Assembly (NCBI GenBank): GCA_028278525.1
Contig: JANQEE010000049.1
Span: 1 to 64,000 of the forward strand
DNA: 64,000 bases
Reading direction: 5' to 3'
Origin: Minwuiaceae bacterium
Lineage (GTDB): Bacteria > Pseudomonadota > Alphaproteobacteria > Minwuiales > Minwuiaceae
The translations under genes were made by a program, and so were the position numbers. Shown here piece after piece: positions 18,154-27,500 of the stretch. The notes beneath the pieces are model-generated. The model saw only the letters and a program-made list of their open reading frames with translations. It did not search any database and had not been told where the DNA came from. Each line of letters begins with the position of its first letter. The stretch's first letter is position 1.

Positions 18154-19779
18154 ATGTCGCGCCTGACCGTGGCACGGAAGATGGCCTTGATTACGATCTT
18201 GGCCGTGACGCTCTGTTTCATCGCGATTGTCAGCATTTCCGTCGGCAACAATCGCAGTAAGCTGATCGCCCAGGGCGAGCAGGCCTATCTGACCATCACG
18301 CAGGTCCTCGCCGCCAACGTTTCGGGCGGCCTGAAGTGGAATAAGGCCCAGGCGGTCGAGGAAGCCTACGCCGCCCTGGCCAACGCCGACGGCTCGGCCA
18401 TAGCCAGCATCCGCACATTCAACGCCAAGGGGGAGGTGGTCACCGCGTTCGATTCCGCCACCCTGCCGGGCCGCAACCTCGACGACGCTGTCGCGTTGAG
18501 CGCCGAGGCGGCGGACGGCATCCACTTGGCGCGGACCGGCGATCACATCGTCACCATCGTGCCCGCCGGCCTTGCGGCGGACGGCCGGCGCAACGGCACG
18601 CTGGCGATCGCCTGGAGTCTCGCCGACCTGCAGAACAGTGTTCGCGGCACCATGTTGATCCAGGTTGGTGTCGCCGTCGGCGGCCTGCTGTTCCTTGTCG
18701 TGCTCCTCGGCTTTGTCGCGAACCGTTTGGTTGGTGCGCCGTTGGCCCAGATGAGCGAGGCGATGACGCTGTTGGCCAAGGGCGACAATGGCGTGGAAGT
18801 CCCGGCTACTGATCGGTCGGACGATATCGGTGCAATGGCGCGCACGGTTCAGGTCTTCAAGGACAATGCGATCGAGATGGAGCACATGCGCGCCCAGCAG
18901 GCCGAAGAAGAGCGGCGTACGCAGGAAGAAAAACGGCGCGCCATGCTGGAACTGGCGGACAACTTCGAGGCCAGCGTTATGGCCGTTGTCGACGCCGTAT
19001 CCTCGGAAGCCGGCGAAACCCGGGAGACTGCGGAGACGATGTCCGTCACCGCGGGACGAACCAGCGCCCAGGCAGGCGAGGTCGACAGCGTCTCGCAGGA
19101 GACCTCCGCTAACGTCAAGGCGCTGGTCGAGGTGACGGAAAAGCTAACCGCCTCCAGCGGCGAAATCGGCCGTCAGGTCACGCAATCGTCCAAGATCGCC
19201 GGCGCTGCTGCCGATCAGGCCGTTCGGACCAACGAGCAGGTCAGCGGCCTGGTCGCAGCCTCCCAACGCATCGGCGAGGTCATCGAGTTGATCAACGACA
19301 TCGCCGAGCAGACCAATCTCCTCGCGCTCAATGCCACTATAGAGGCCGCCCGCGCCGGCGACGCCGGCAAGGGCTTCGCGGTGGTGGCCAGCGAAGTCAA
19401 GACGCTGGCCAGCCAAACAGCCAAGGCGACCAGCGAGATCGCGCAGCAGATTTCCGGCATTCAGACCGCGACGGCCGATGCCGCCGCGGCCATTCAGCAG
19501 ATCGGCGCCACGATTCAGGAGATCAACAAGATCGCCTCGTCCGTGGCCGCCGCGGTCGAGGAACAGAGCCAGGCGACGCAGGAGATCACGCGCGGCGTGC
19601 AGGAGGCTTCCGACGGCTCCAGCCGCGTCTCGCAAAGCATTGCGAAGGTTACCCAGGATGCCCAGAAGACCGGGCAATCCGCGGGCGACGTGTTGAGCGC
19701 GGCGGCGGAATTGGCGAAACAATCCGACATCCTGCGCGGCGAGGTCGACAGCTTCGTGCGGAGCATCCGCGAAACGTGA
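18154..19779 (+). CDS. Methyl-accepting chemotaxis protein
   Basis: 541 residues from ATG 18154; in-frame starts at 18091 and 18127 would add residues ahead of the first membrane helix. Layout: TM1 (about 10-30, [21 protein letters not shown]), a short periplasmic sensor (about 31-165), TM2 (about 168-192), HAMP (about 193-245), and the coiled-coil signalling domain with the hairpin tip [37 protein letters not shown] near 390-425. It controls CheA/CheW and hence flagellar rotation. The C-terminus lacks a CheR-tethering pentapeptide. The preceding gene encodes a secreted sensor-like domain. Confidence 0.93.
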   Translation: MSRLTVARKMALITILAVTLCFIAIVSISVGNNRSKLIAQGEQAYLTITQVLAANVSGGLKWNKAQAVEEAYAALANADGSAIASIRTFNAKGEVVTAFDSATLPGRNLDDAVALSAEAADGIHLARTGDHIVTIVPAGLAADGRRNGTLAIAWSLADLQNSVRGTMLIQVGVAVGGLLFLVVLLGFVANRLVGAPLAQMSEAMTLLAKGDNGVEVPATDRSDDIGAMARTVQVFKDNAIEMEHMRAQQAEEERRTQEEKRRAMLELADNFEASVMAVVDAVSSEAGETRETAETMSVTAGRTSAQAGEVDSVSQETSANVKALVEVTEKLTASSGEIGRQVTQSSKIAGAAADQAVRTNEQVSGLVAASQRIGEVIELINDIAEQTNLLALNATIEAARAGDAGKGFAVVASEVKTLASQTAKATSEIAQQISGIQTATADAAAAIQQIGATIQEINKIASSVAAAVEEQSQATQEITRGVQEASDGSSRVSQSIAKVTQDAQKTGQSAGDVLSAAAELAKQSDILRGEVDSFVRSIRET

Positions 19780-19787
19780 TGCGTTAG

Positions 19788-19802
19788 CGCGGCGCTGCCG
19801 CG
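19788..19802. terminator. Hairpin between converging chemoreceptor and HTH genes
   Basis: CGCGGC (19788-19793), loop GCT, GCCGCG (19797-19802) form a perfect 6-bp stem between the converging stops. There is no T tract on either side, so it may only slow or help Rho-dependent termination. Confidence 0.35.
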
Positions 19803-20003
19803 TCAGGCGCCGCCGGTCGGGTCAGGCGAGCGGTTTGCGCGGGCGTTGACGAACGCTTCCAGGTCTTTCTGGCTCACGCGCCAGTCGCGGCCGAACTTGA
19901 CGGCGCGCAGGCTCTCGTCGTGAATCCATGACCGGACGGTGCTCTCCTTGACCTTCAGCAGGTCGGAGACCTCGTGCAACGTAAGCATGGGACGGCTGAG
20001 CAT
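19803..20003 (-). CDS. Small excisionase-type helix-turn-helix protein
   Basis: 66 residues. MLTLHEVSDLLKVKESTVRSWIHDESLRAVKFGRDWRVSQKDLEAFV is the MerR-like winged HTH of the excisionase/DNA-binding (HTH_17) family. The start has GGAGG upstream. Such proteins bind DNA and act as small regulators or, on mobile elements, as directionality factors. No integrase or attachment site is nearby, so a regulatory role is more likely. It is divergent from the nhaA operon across 123 AT-rich bases, so that operon is the natural candidate target. Confidence 0.8.
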   Translation of the reverse strand: MLSRPMLTLHEVSDLLKVKESTVRSWIHDESLRAVKFGRDWRVSQKDLEAFVNARANRSPDPTGGA

Positions 20004-20126
20004 GCCTCGTCCTCCGAATTCCTTCCTTCCTATATATGTTTTTTGTTCTGTTTATTGAAGTTTTTCTCCGTTTTCCTACATTTAAGAATGTTTAAGGCAG
20101 TCTGTCACCTAGAAGATCGGTAAAAT

Positions 20127-21356
20127 ATGGGACCGCGTATCGCCGCCCTCGGCCGGCGGATTTTGGTGTTGCTGCATCACGACGCCGCCGCCGGCGTACT
20201 GCTGATGTTAGCCGCCGCCGTCGCTCTGTTACTCGACAATTCACCGCTTGCCTGGCTCTACGACGCCATTCTGTCGACCCCCGTTGCAGTGCAGGTCGGC
20301 GCGCTCTCCATCGACAAGCCATTGCTGCTCTGGATCAACGACGGCCTGATGGCGGTGTTCTTCTTCCTGGTCGGGTTGGAGATCAAGCGCGAGCTCCTCG
20401 ACGGCCGGTTGTCCAGTTGGAACCAGGCGGCTTTGCCCGCGGCGGCCGCGGTCGGCGGTATGGTGGTGCCGGCCCTGATCTACGCCGCCTTCAACTACGA
20501 CGATCCGATGGCGCTGAACGGCTGGGCCATTCCGGCTGCGACCGATATCGCCTTCACGCTCGGCGTGCTGGCGCTGCTCGGCAGCCGCGTGCCGACCGCG
20601 CTCAAGGTCTTTTTGCTTGCTTTGGCGATCATCGACGATCTCGGCGCCATCATTATCATCGCCGTTTTCTACACCGCCGACCTGTCGCTGGCCTCGCTGG
20701 CCATCGCGGCCATCTGCACCGCCGTGCTGCTCGGCTTCAACTTCGCCGGGGTCAGACGCATCGCGCCGTACATCCTGGTCGGGATCGTCATGTGGGTCTG
20801 CGTCCTCAAATCCGGGGTTCACGCCACGCTCGCCGGTGTCGTCATCGCATTGACCGTCCCGCTACGCGTGCCGCCGACGGCCGGAGAATCGCCGCTGCAC
20901 CGCCTGGAGCATGGGCTGCATCCCTGGGTCGCGTTCTTCGTGATGCCGGCCTTCGCGTTCGCCAATGCCGGCGTTCACCTCGGCGGCCTGTCGCTGGCCG
21001 ATCTTCTCGCCCCGATCCCGCTCGGCATCGCGCTCGGCCTGTTCGCCGGCAAGCAGGTCGGCGTCCTCGGCTTTACCTGGGTGGCGACGCGCGTCGGTAT
21101 CTGCCGCCTGCCGGACGGGGTTTCCTGGGTGCAGATCTACGGCGCGGCGTTGCTGGCCGGCATCGGCTTCACCATGAGTCTGTTCATCGGCGCCCTGGCG
21201 TTCTCCGACCCCGAACACGCCTCCGCCGTCCGAATTGGCGTGTTGACCGGGTCGACCCTGTCGGCGATTTTCGGCTATGCCGTTTTGCGGCTTTCCGTCC
21301 GGCCTGCTGATAATGTACCGGAGGAGGCGCCGCGATTCGCGAAAACGCCGGTCTGA
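20127..21356 (+). CDS. nhaA: Na+/H+ antiporter NhaA
   Basis: 409 residues, polytopic inner-membrane protein. It exports Na+ in exchange for H+ and keeps internal pH and sodium steady. Typical NhaA segments: [14 protein letters not shown] in the first third, the ion-binding Asp in [16 protein letters not shown], and the paired aspartates in [19 protein letters not shown] (D163/D164 equivalents of E. coli). Length is normal. It is the first gene of an operon with a carbonic anhydrase (15-base gap) and a sodium channel. Confidence 0.95.
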   Translation: MGPRIAALGRRILVLLHHDAAAGVLLMLAAAVALLLDNSPLAWLYDAILSTPVAVQVGALSIDKPLLLWINDGLMAVFFFLVGLEIKRELLDGRLSSWNQAALPAAAAVGGMVVPALIYAAFNYDDPMALNGWAIPAATDIAFTLGVLALLGSRVPTALKVFLLALAIIDDLGAIIIIAVFYTADLSLASLAIAAICTAVLLGFNFAGVRRIAPYILVGIVMWVCVLKSGVHATLAGVVIALTVPLRVPPTAGESPLHRLEHGLHPWVAFFVMPAFAFANAGVHLGGLSLADLLAPIPLGIALGLFAGKQVGVLGFTWVATRVGICRLPDGVSWVQIYGAALLAGIGFTMSLFIGALAFSDPEHASAVRIGVLTGSTLSAIFGYAVLRLSVRPADNVPEEAPRFAKTPV

Positions 21357-21371
21357 CAGGGGAAGGGCTGC

Positions 21372-22013
21372 ATGCGTGACGTACCCGAGTTGCTCGACGG
21401 CTATCATCGCTTTCTCGACGGTCGTTACCCGCAGGAAGCGGCCTTGTACCGGTCGCTCGCCGAAGTGGGACAGGCGCCCAAGACGATGGTCATCGCCTGT
21501 TGCGACAGCCGCGTCGACCCGGCGGCGATTTTCAACGCCGGCCCGGGCCAACTGTTCATCGTGCGCAATGTGGCCAATCTGGTGCCGCCGTTCGAACCGC
21601 AGGGCGACTACCACGGCACCAGCGCGGCGCTTGAATTCGCCGTTACCGGCCTTGAGGTCGAGACCATCCTTGTCATGGGTCATGCCCGTTGCGGCGGGGT
21701 TCGCGCCTATCTCGACGGCCTCCACGAAGAGCCGTCCGAGAAGACCGGTTTCATCGACCGCTGGATGTCCCTGTTGAAGGCGGCGCGGGTGGATGCCATG
21801 CGGGAGGCGTCGGGCGGTTCGATCGAAGAACAGCAGCGGGCATTGGAGCATGCCTCCGTCCGGCACTCGATCGAGAACCTGCGGACCTTTCCGTTCATCC
21901 GGGAACGGTTGGCCGACGGTCGGCTTAAACTGCGCGGCGCCTACTTCGACATCGCCGACGGCAAGCTGCTCGCGCTCGACCCCGATACCGGCCAGTTCGC
22001 CCCGTTGGACTGA
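21372..22013 (+). CDS. Beta-carbonic anhydrase
   Basis: 213 residues; interconverts CO2 and bicarbonate plus a proton. Zinc ligands and catalytic pair are visible: C43-x-D45-S-R47 in ACCDSRVDP, H104 and C107 in GHARCGG. A good ribosome site (GGGGAAGGG) precedes the ATG. It shares one base with the next gene (TGATG at 22011-22015), so the two are translationally coupled. Placed between a Na+/H+ antiporter and a Na+ channel, it could supply protons or bicarbonate for sodium-linked pH control (inference). Confidence 0.93.
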   Translation: MRDVPELLDGYHRFLDGRYPQEAALYRSLAEVGQAPKTMVIACCDSRVDPAAIFNAGPGQLFIVRNVANLVPPFEPQGDYHGTSAALEFAVTGLEVETILVMGHARCGGVRAYLDGLHEEPSEKTGFIDRWMSLLKAARVDAMREASGGSIEEQQRALEHASVRHSIENLRTFPFIRERLADGRLKLRGAYFDIADGKLLALDPDTGQFAPLD

Positions 22014-22915
22014 TGGCCGGTAAGCCGGCCATGCGGGCCGAATCAAGTCTTCTTTCGGCCGTGACCGAACGCCTTCGCGCGTTTATCGAAGCGGACCTGA
22101 CCCGCCAGGCCATCGTCGGCGTTATCGTCGTCAATGCCATTGTCATCGGCCTGGAGACGTCGGCCACGGCGATGGCCGCCGCCGGCAGCGTGTTGAAGGC
22201 GATCGACACGGCGGCGCTGACGATCTTCACGCTGGAGATCGCGATCAAGCTTTTCGTCTATCGCCTGTCGTTCTTCCGCGACCCCTGGAACCTGTTCGAC
22301 TTTACGATTGTTGCAGTGTCACTCGTGCCGGCCGGGGAGGGCGTCTCGGTCTTGCGCGCCTTGCGCGTCCTGCGCGCGCTCCGGCTGGTCTCGGTGGTAC
22401 CCAGCATGCGCATCGTCATCCAAGCGCTGCTGCAGGCGATCCCCAGCATGGGCGCGGTGCTGGCGCTGCTCTGCCTGGTGTTCTACGTGGCGTCGGTCAT
22501 GGCCACCAAGCTGTTCGGGGCCGACTTCGACGCCTGGTTCGGCACCGTCGGCCGCTCGGCCTACTCGCTGTTCCAGATCATGACCCTGGAATCCTGGTCG
22601 ATGGGCATCGTGCGCCCGGTGATGGAGGTCCACCCTTACGCCTGGGCGTTCTTCGTGCCGTTTATCCTGATCGTGACCTTCGCGGTGCTGAACCTGTTCA
22701 TCGCCATCATCGTCAACTCGATGCAGGACGCCGCCGCCGCGGACGCGGAGCAACAGGCCGTCGCCCATGACGCCGCGCTCAAGACCCTGGCCGACGAGGT
22801 CGGCCGACTAAGACAAGACATCGCCGCACTGAGCGCCTCTTCAGGCAGTTCCGATCCCTCCGGGTCATCCCAGGATCAACCAGCCGCCGGCGGCGACCAG
22901 CGCGGCGGTCCATAG
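22013..22915 (+). CDS. BacNav-type voltage-gated sodium channel
   Basis: 300 residues, one six-helix channel unit that should form a tetramer. S1-S3 at about 35-105, an S4 voltage sensor with regularly spaced Arg (VLRALRVLRALRLVSVVPSMR), pore helix and selectivity filter T191-L-E-S-W-S196, the sodium-selective BacNav signature (TLESWS/A in NaChBac and NavMs), then S6 ending in VTFAVLNLFIAIIVNSM. The C-terminal tail (about 245-300) is a predicted coiled coil, as in BacNav tetramers. Its last 51 bases overlap the convergent membrane-protein gene. Confidence 0.92.
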   Translation: MAGKPAMRAESSLLSAVTERLRAFIEADLTRQAIVGVIVVNAIVIGLETSATAMAAAGSVLKAIDTAALTIFTLEIAIKLFVYRLSFFRDPWNLFDFTIVAVSLVPAGEGVSVLRALRVLRALRLVSVVPSMRIVIQALLQAIPSMGAVLALLCLVFYVASVMATKLFGADFDAWFGTVGRSAYSLFQIMTLESWSMGIVRPVMEVHPYAWAFFVPFILIVTFAVLNLFIAIIVNSMQDAAAADAEQQAVAHDAALKTLADEVGRLRQDIAALSASSGSSDPSGSSQDQPAAGGDQRGGP

Positions 22916-23494
22916 CCAGTCGAAGTTGATCCAGCCGCGGCGTAGAAAATCGAGGCCGAGCCATTGGTAAACCGCGATGGCGATGGATCCCGTGACCGCG
23001 AGCATGGCGAGCGTGTGCACGCCGATGGCGGCCAGCGACACCGGCAGCGAACCGGCCGCGGTGATTTCCCTGGCCGGCGTCGCCGCCAGGCAGAGCGGGA
23101 TCAACACGGGTACCAGCATCAACCCGGCGCCATGCGCGGTCGCCATCAGGAACGACCAAATACCGAGCCCCATCATGCCGGCCTGCATGCCGAACCGTAC
23201 CCTGTGGCGATGGCCGTAGACGGCGTGATAAGCCGCCCAGCCGATCAGCACTGCGCCGGCCACATGCCTGACCGTCTGCTGATCGATCAGCACGCCGAGA
23301 GAGATGATCGCGCCGGCGACGATTGCCACGGCAATCGCATGGCCGATTGCGATCGGCAACAGGGACAGCAGCACCACTCGGTGGTTTCCCCGATGCAGAC
23401 CGAACGCCACGGCAAACAGCCACCCCATGGCCGGGTTGACGCCATGAAACGCGCCCAGTCCGGCGAGCGTCAGCCACGGCCACAGCGCTGCCAC
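22865..23494 (-). CDS. Uncharacterised polytopic membrane protein linked to SBP56
   Basis: 209 residues with a GTG start 9 bases after the SBP56 stop, so probably one operon. Five or six membrane helices. Conserved-looking features are GLGAFHGVNPAMGWLFAVAFGL at the N-terminus and MATAHGAGLMLVPV in the middle, each placing a His-Gly inside a helix, reminiscent of metal or small-ion transport proteins of the NicO/HupE/TauE type, but I cannot assign a family. Inference: it moves or handles a substrate or product of the SBP56 reaction. It overlaps the sodium-channel gene tail to tail by 51 bases. Confidence 0.7.
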   Translation of the reverse strand: MAALWPWLTLAGLGAFHGVNPAMGWLFAVAFGLHRGNHRVVLLSLLPIAIGHAIAVAIVAGAIISLGVLIDQQTVRHVAGAVLIGWAAYHAVYGHRHRVRFGMQAGMMGLGIWSFLMATAHGAGLMLVPVLIPLCLAATPAREITAAGSLPVSLAAIGVHTLAMLAVTGSIAIAVYQWLGLDFLRRGWINFDWLWTAALVAAGGWLILG

Positions 23495-23503
23495 GTCAGA
23501 CGG

Positions 23504-24898
23504 TCACGGATAGCAATAGGAGTCGGACGAGCAATCCCCGCCCTCCAGACGCACCTGATGCGGCCGGTGGCCTTTCGGCCACTCGATGAAGAAGTCCGGA
23601 TCGAACGCGATGCCGCCCTGCGGCTTTGCGTCCAGCTTCACCATCCAGCCGTCGATGCCGTCCGGATAGAACTGCGGATCGATAGCGCCGTAGAGCGAAT
23701 TGGTGAAATAGACCCGTTGCCCATCGCGGCTCACCTCGACCATCTGCGGGCCGCCGCTCAGTGCGCCGTTACCCGCTCCGGGATGGGTGGCGCGGGACAC
23801 GATGCCGCCGATCCGAACTTTGCCGGTCAGTTCCGGTTTGAACGGATTGGAGACGTCGTATTGGTGCATGTCGCCGGTGCCCCAGCAGGACACGTAGAGA
23901 AAGCGGTCGTCCATCGACAGATCGATATCGGTGACCAGGGGCGGCACCGCCTTGAAGTCCTTGAGCACCGGTGGCAGAAGATCAGGGTCTGCCGGCTCGG
24001 CCGGAATCTCGATCACCTTCTTCGCCGCCCACTTGTCGCCGTCCCGGTACCAGGTCCAGATTGACGACGACAGGTCCTTCAGGCTGATCACCACGCCGAC
24101 GAAACCGTATGCCTTGGTCGGGTCGTGCGCCGGCCGCAGTTCGAACACCAGTTGTTGTTCTTCGCCGAGGTCGATTTCCTGCAGATGACAGCGCTTGTGC
24201 AGATCCCAGAAATGCAGCCGCCGGCCGTACTGGCTGCCTAGCAGCACTTCGGGGATCAGGCCGTCTTCGAAGGTCTTCGGCGTGCCCCATTCGCTTGTCA
24301 CCATGGTGTCGTAACCCAGGTGCCACCAGAAATCGTAGGCAAGCTGCTGCGGCCCGCGCTCGACTTCCCAACGGCCGCGCACGTCGAACGTCTCGTGGTC
24401 CATCAGAAAGATGCCGCCCGGCGCGTCGCCGTCGGGATTGCCGAGCGCGTTGACGTAAATCCCCTCCGGGCCGCAGTGGATGGTATGCGGTCGGGTGTAG
24501 CCGGTCCTGTCGGCCACTTCCTCGGGCTCGATCACCTTGACGATCTTCGGATTCCTGGGATCGGGCCGGGTGTCGAGGATGTGAATCCGCGACGACCGCA
24601 GGCCCGGCACGATTAGATAGCGGCGCTCCGCATGCGGGTGCGGGGCGTTCGGGCAGAGGCAGGAGCTGCAGGCATTCCAGCCGAAGTGATGCAGCTCGTC
24701 GCCTGTATTCGGCATGTCCACCTGACCGACGATTTTCGAATAGTCGGACGAGTCCGGGTCGACGTCGACCACGGCAATCGCGTCCGGCTTCTCGCGCGCA
24801 GGATCGAACATCGCCACGTAGGCAAGGTGCTCCGCCGGCGCTCTGGAGGCCATGCGCGGCGAGGGATAGAAGGTGGGATCGGGTGTCCACGTTGGCAT
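23504..24898 (-). CDS. SBP56 family protein (selenium-binding protein / methanethiol oxidase)
   Basis: 464 residues from ATG 24896-24898, which has GGGAGGAAA upstream; an 18-residue upstream extension is unlikely. Family hallmarks: HHFGWNACSSCLCPNAPHPHAERRYLIVPGL, and repeated blades ending in DIDLSMDDRFLYVSCWGTGD and SRDGQRVYFTN. Bacterial members (MtoX) are copper-dependent methanethiol oxidases making formaldehyde, H2S and H2O2; human SELENBP1 has the same activity. No signal peptide is visible. Known mtoX operons carry a SCO1/SenC gene, which is absent here, so the methanethiol function is likely but not shown. Confidence 0.87.
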   Translation of the reverse strand: MPTWTPDPTFYPSPRMASRAPAEHLAYVAMFDPAREKPDAIAVVDVDPDSSDYSKIVGQVDMPNTGDELHHFGWNACSSCLCPNAPHPHAERRYLIVPGLRSSRIHILDTRPDPRNPKIVKVIEPEEVADRTGYTRPHTIHCGPEGIYVNALGNPDGDAPGGIFLMDHETFDVRGRWEVERGPQQLAYDFWWHLGYDTMVTSEWGTPKTFEDGLIPEVLLGSQYGRRLHFWDLHKRCHLQEIDLGEEQQLVFELRPAHDPTKAYGFVGVVISLKDLSSSIWTWYRDGDKWAAKKVIEIPAEPADPDLLPPVLKDFKAVPPLVTDIDLSMDDRFLYVSCWGTGDMHQYDVSNPFKPELTGKVRIGGIVSRATHPGAGNGALSGGPQMVEVSRDGQRVYFTNSLYGAIDPQFYPDGIDGWMVKLDAKPQGGIAFDPDFFIEWPKGHRPHQVRLEGGDCSSDSYCYP

Positions 24899-25038
24899 CG
24901 TATTTCCTCCCTGTGGATGATGGATCGCGAACGGCGGGCAGCCGTTCGACAACGCAGCGACGCTAAAACGCCCGCCGGGCGTCTAACCACTGGCGTGTCA
25001 CCACTCGAATTGGGAGCTACGTACTGGGACAATGAACT

Positions 25039-25060
25039 GTAGGCTCTGTGGCAAGCCTAC
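25039..25060 (-). terminator. Hairpin downstream of the ABC exporter operon
   Basis: GTAGGCT (25039-25045) and AGCCTAC (25054-25060) form a perfect 7-bp stem with an 8-base loop, 31 bases after the permease stop in the direction of transcription. There is no T tract, so this is a weak or Rho-assisted terminator at best. Confidence 0.4.
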
Positions 25061-25091
25061 ACAATTGTACTCTCAACGATGCGCGGTTGAA

Positions 25092-26624
25092 TCACTGGTC
25101 CGCGCGAGGCCGGATAGCCCAGGCGACGCCAATCACCAGCAGAGCCAGCAGGGCGGGGCCGACCGCCAGCCAGGAGCCGGCGGCGGCAAAGCCCGCTGCG
25201 CCGGCCCAGAGGATGGACGAGAACGCCTCGGCCAGGGTCGCCACCCGGGACGAAGTCTGACGGCGGCGGAAGTTGCTCCGCTTGGCCTGGGCTCGGAACC
25301 AGATCTGGATTGTTGTCGCCGACACCGCGGCGGCGGCGATGCCGGCCACGGCCCACAGCGCCAGGCCCGGCTGAACGATGCCGAGCGCCAGCACCAACGG
25401 CGCGGCGATGATCGCGATGGCACCCAGCACCGCTTCGACCTTGGCGCGCAGGACCGCGCCGGGTGCGATCGGCGCGGTCGCCACCAGGTCCGGCGCGTCC
25501 TCGCCGGAGACGGCCAGCCAGGCGAGACCGCCGGCCAATTGCCCCGACGCCATCACCAGCACCGGCACCAGGATCAGCAGCGCGCCGACGTCGTCCCCGT
25601 AATTGCGCCAGAGCAGCAGCGCCGGCGGCAGCAGGTAGAGGATCTGCATCAGGGTCTGCGAGACCAGCCAGGGGTCGCGCCGGATCAGCACCCACTCCTT
25701 GCGCCGTAGCGCCTGGCCGGTCGAAGCCCGTCGAAAGGCGTGCCGCTGCCGCTGTTGCCGCCCAGTGTCGAAGGCGACGCCCGACGCCGCGATCACGTGA
25801 TCGCCGAAACCGGCGGAGAAAACGGCGATGACAAGAAGCAGCAGGCCGAGGCCGACCGCCATCACGACGGCCAGCGCCGGCAGATCGCCCATCGCCGCCT
25901 GGGCCGGCCACCAGACCGCGCTGGAAACGTCCGGGACGGCATCGATGAAACCGTCGGAGCTCAACAGGGCAAGGCGCGAATAGCTGCCGTAGGAGAGGAT
26001 CGCCGCCGCCTGCACGCCGATCACGAAGGCGGCGCCGACCACGGCCGCGACGATCTGGGCGATCAGCCGCGTCCGTTTCGGCCCCAGGCTGCGGAACAGA
26101 GCCACCGTCGCGGCGACGGCAACCGCCGCCGCCAGCGCGCCCATCGCCGCCAGCACCCCGTAGGCGGCGAGCCACCGGGCGCCGTCCATCGCCGCGAGCG
26201 CGTTGACGAACGGCCCGGCCAGCAGCATCGCCAGCAGGGTGGTGGAGAGCGCGATCGCGCCGATCCTGACCGCAAACACCCGCCTGGCCGAGGCCGGCGA
26301 CGACAGGATCAGGTCCAGGTCGGCGCGGGCGTAGAACGCGCGGGTCACGGATTCCATCGCCTGCGACAGCATCAGGGTCCAGGACAGGAAGGCGCTGCCG
26401 GTCACCACGGCGAGCGTGGTCTTGTCCGGCGCGATGCCGGCCTCCGCGAACGGCCGCACCATGTAGTAGGCCAACAGTTGCACGCCTCCCAGCAGGACCA
26501 GGACGACCAGCAGCACCAGCGGCTCCCGGCCGCGCTTGCCGGCCGTTACCATGGCCAGCCAGTCGCGCCAGACGAGCCCGATCTCATGCCGGGCGAACCA
26601 GGCGATCGTCGCCGGCTGGCTCAC
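25092..26624 (-). CDS. ABC transporter permease (ABC-2-like exporter)
   Basis: 510 residues with about 10-12 hydrophobic helices and no substrate-binding protein gene nearby, which indicates an exporter. The sequence LILSSPASARRVFAVRIG, placed between helices, resembles the coupling region of ABC-2 permeases that contact the ATPase. The start overlaps the end of the ATPase gene by 4 bases (ATGA), so translation is coupled. Substrate unknown. I do not recognise a closer named family. Confidence 0.8.
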   Translation of the reverse strand: MSQPATIAWFARHEIGLVWRDWLAMVTAGKRGREPLVLLVVLVLLGGVQLLAYYMVRPFAEAGIAPDKTTLAVVTGSAFLSWTLMLSQAMESVTRAFYARADLDLILSSPASARRVFAVRIGAIALSTTLLAMLLAGPFVNALAAMDGARWLAAYGVLAAMGALAAAVAVAATVALFRSLGPKRTRLIAQIVAAVVGAAFVIGVQAAAILSYGSYSRLALLSSDGFIDAVPDVSSAVWWPAQAAMGDLPALAVVMAVGLGLLLLVIAVFSAGFGDHVIAASGVAFDTGRQQRQRHAFRRASTGQALRRKEWVLIRRDPWLVSQTLMQILYLLPPALLLWRNYGDDVGALLILVPVLVMASGQLAGGLAWLAVSGEDAPDLVATAPIAPGAVLRAKVEAVLGAIAIIAAPLVLALGIVQPGLALWAVAGIAAAAVSATTIQIWFRAQAKRSNFRRRQTSSRVATLAEAFSSILWAGAAGFAAAGSWLAVGPALLALLVIGVAWAIRPRADQ

Positions 26625-27373
26625 GCCGCGGCGCTCCTGGCCGCGACCAGGTCCAGGAACACGTCCTCCAGGCTGGTGCCGTCGCGGCCGGCTTCGCGGC
26701 GCAGCTCCTCCAGCGTGCCCTCGGCGATCAACCGGCCGTCGGCGATCACGCCGATCCGCTCGGCCATGCGCTCGGCGACCTCCAGGATATGGGTGGTCAT
26801 GATCACCGTGCCGCCGGCTCGCACCCGCTCGGCCAGCACGTCCTTGACCTGCCGGGCCGAGCCTGCGTCCAGTCCGGTGAGCGGTTCGTCCAGGATGATC
26901 AGCCGGGGATCATGTACCAGCGCGCCGGCCAGCGCCACCTTCTGGCGCATGCCCTTGGAAAAGCCCTGGCAGCGCTCGTGCGCGTGCGGGCCCAGGCCCA
27001 GCCAGTCGATCAGGTGGCGCGCCTTGGTTTCGGCGGCGGCCGCGTCGATGTTCCACAGCCCGGCGACGAATTCCAGGTATTCGAACGGGCTCAGGCGATC
27101 GTAGATCATCGGCTCGTCGGAGACCCAGGCGACCACCCGCTTGGCCGCGACCGGGTCGGCCAAGGCATCGGTCCCGAACACCGAGACCGAGCCGGCGTCG
27201 GGCCTCAGCAGCCCGGCGACAATCCTCAACGTCGTCGTCTTGCCGGCCCCGTTCGGCCCCAGCAGCCCATAGAACTCGCCGGCCCGGACCGTCAGGTCCA
27301 GCCCGTCGACCGCGGGCCGGTCGAAGGTCTTGGTCAGGCCCTTGAGAAGAAGGGCAGGGGTCGTGGTGGTCAT
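26621..27373 (-). CDS. ABC transporter ATP-binding protein
   Basis: 250 residues from ATG 27371-27373, preceded by GGAGG; a six-residue longer reading exists. Walker A GPNGAGKTTTLR, ABC signature FSKGMRQKVALAGAL, Walker B RLIILDEPLTGLD and a switch His in TTHILE are all intact. The YGLLGPNGAGKTT form and the short length are typical of the ATPases of ABC-2 exporters (CcmA/NatA-like). It pairs with the downstream permease. Confidence 0.9.
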   Translation of the reverse strand: MTTTTPALLLKGLTKTFDRPAVDGLDLTVRAGEFYGLLGPNGAGKTTTLRIVAGLLRPDAGSVSVFGTDALADPVAAKRVVAWVSDEPMIYDRLSPFEYLEFVAGLWNIDAAAAETKARHLIDWLGLGPHAHERCQGFSKGMRQKVALAGALVHDPRLIILDEPLTGLDAGSARQVKDVLAERVRAGGTVIMTTHILEVAERMAERIGVIADGRLIAEGTLEELRREAGRDGTSLEDVFLDLVAARSAAA

Positions 27374-27500
27374 GCTGGGCAAAGCCTCCAAACCGGCCCA
27401 CTCGGGGTCGTCCCATCGGTATACGCCGACAAGGTTTCGGAGATTTAAAGCCGCCGGCCGGCCGCGATAACCGACCGTTATGGTTAATGATCGGTGACCG

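Noticed and set aside
19803..20003. The excisionase-like gene as a mark of a prophage or integrative element
   Set aside because: No integrase, attachment repeats, tRNA or phage genes are nearby; HTH_17 proteins are also ordinary regulators.
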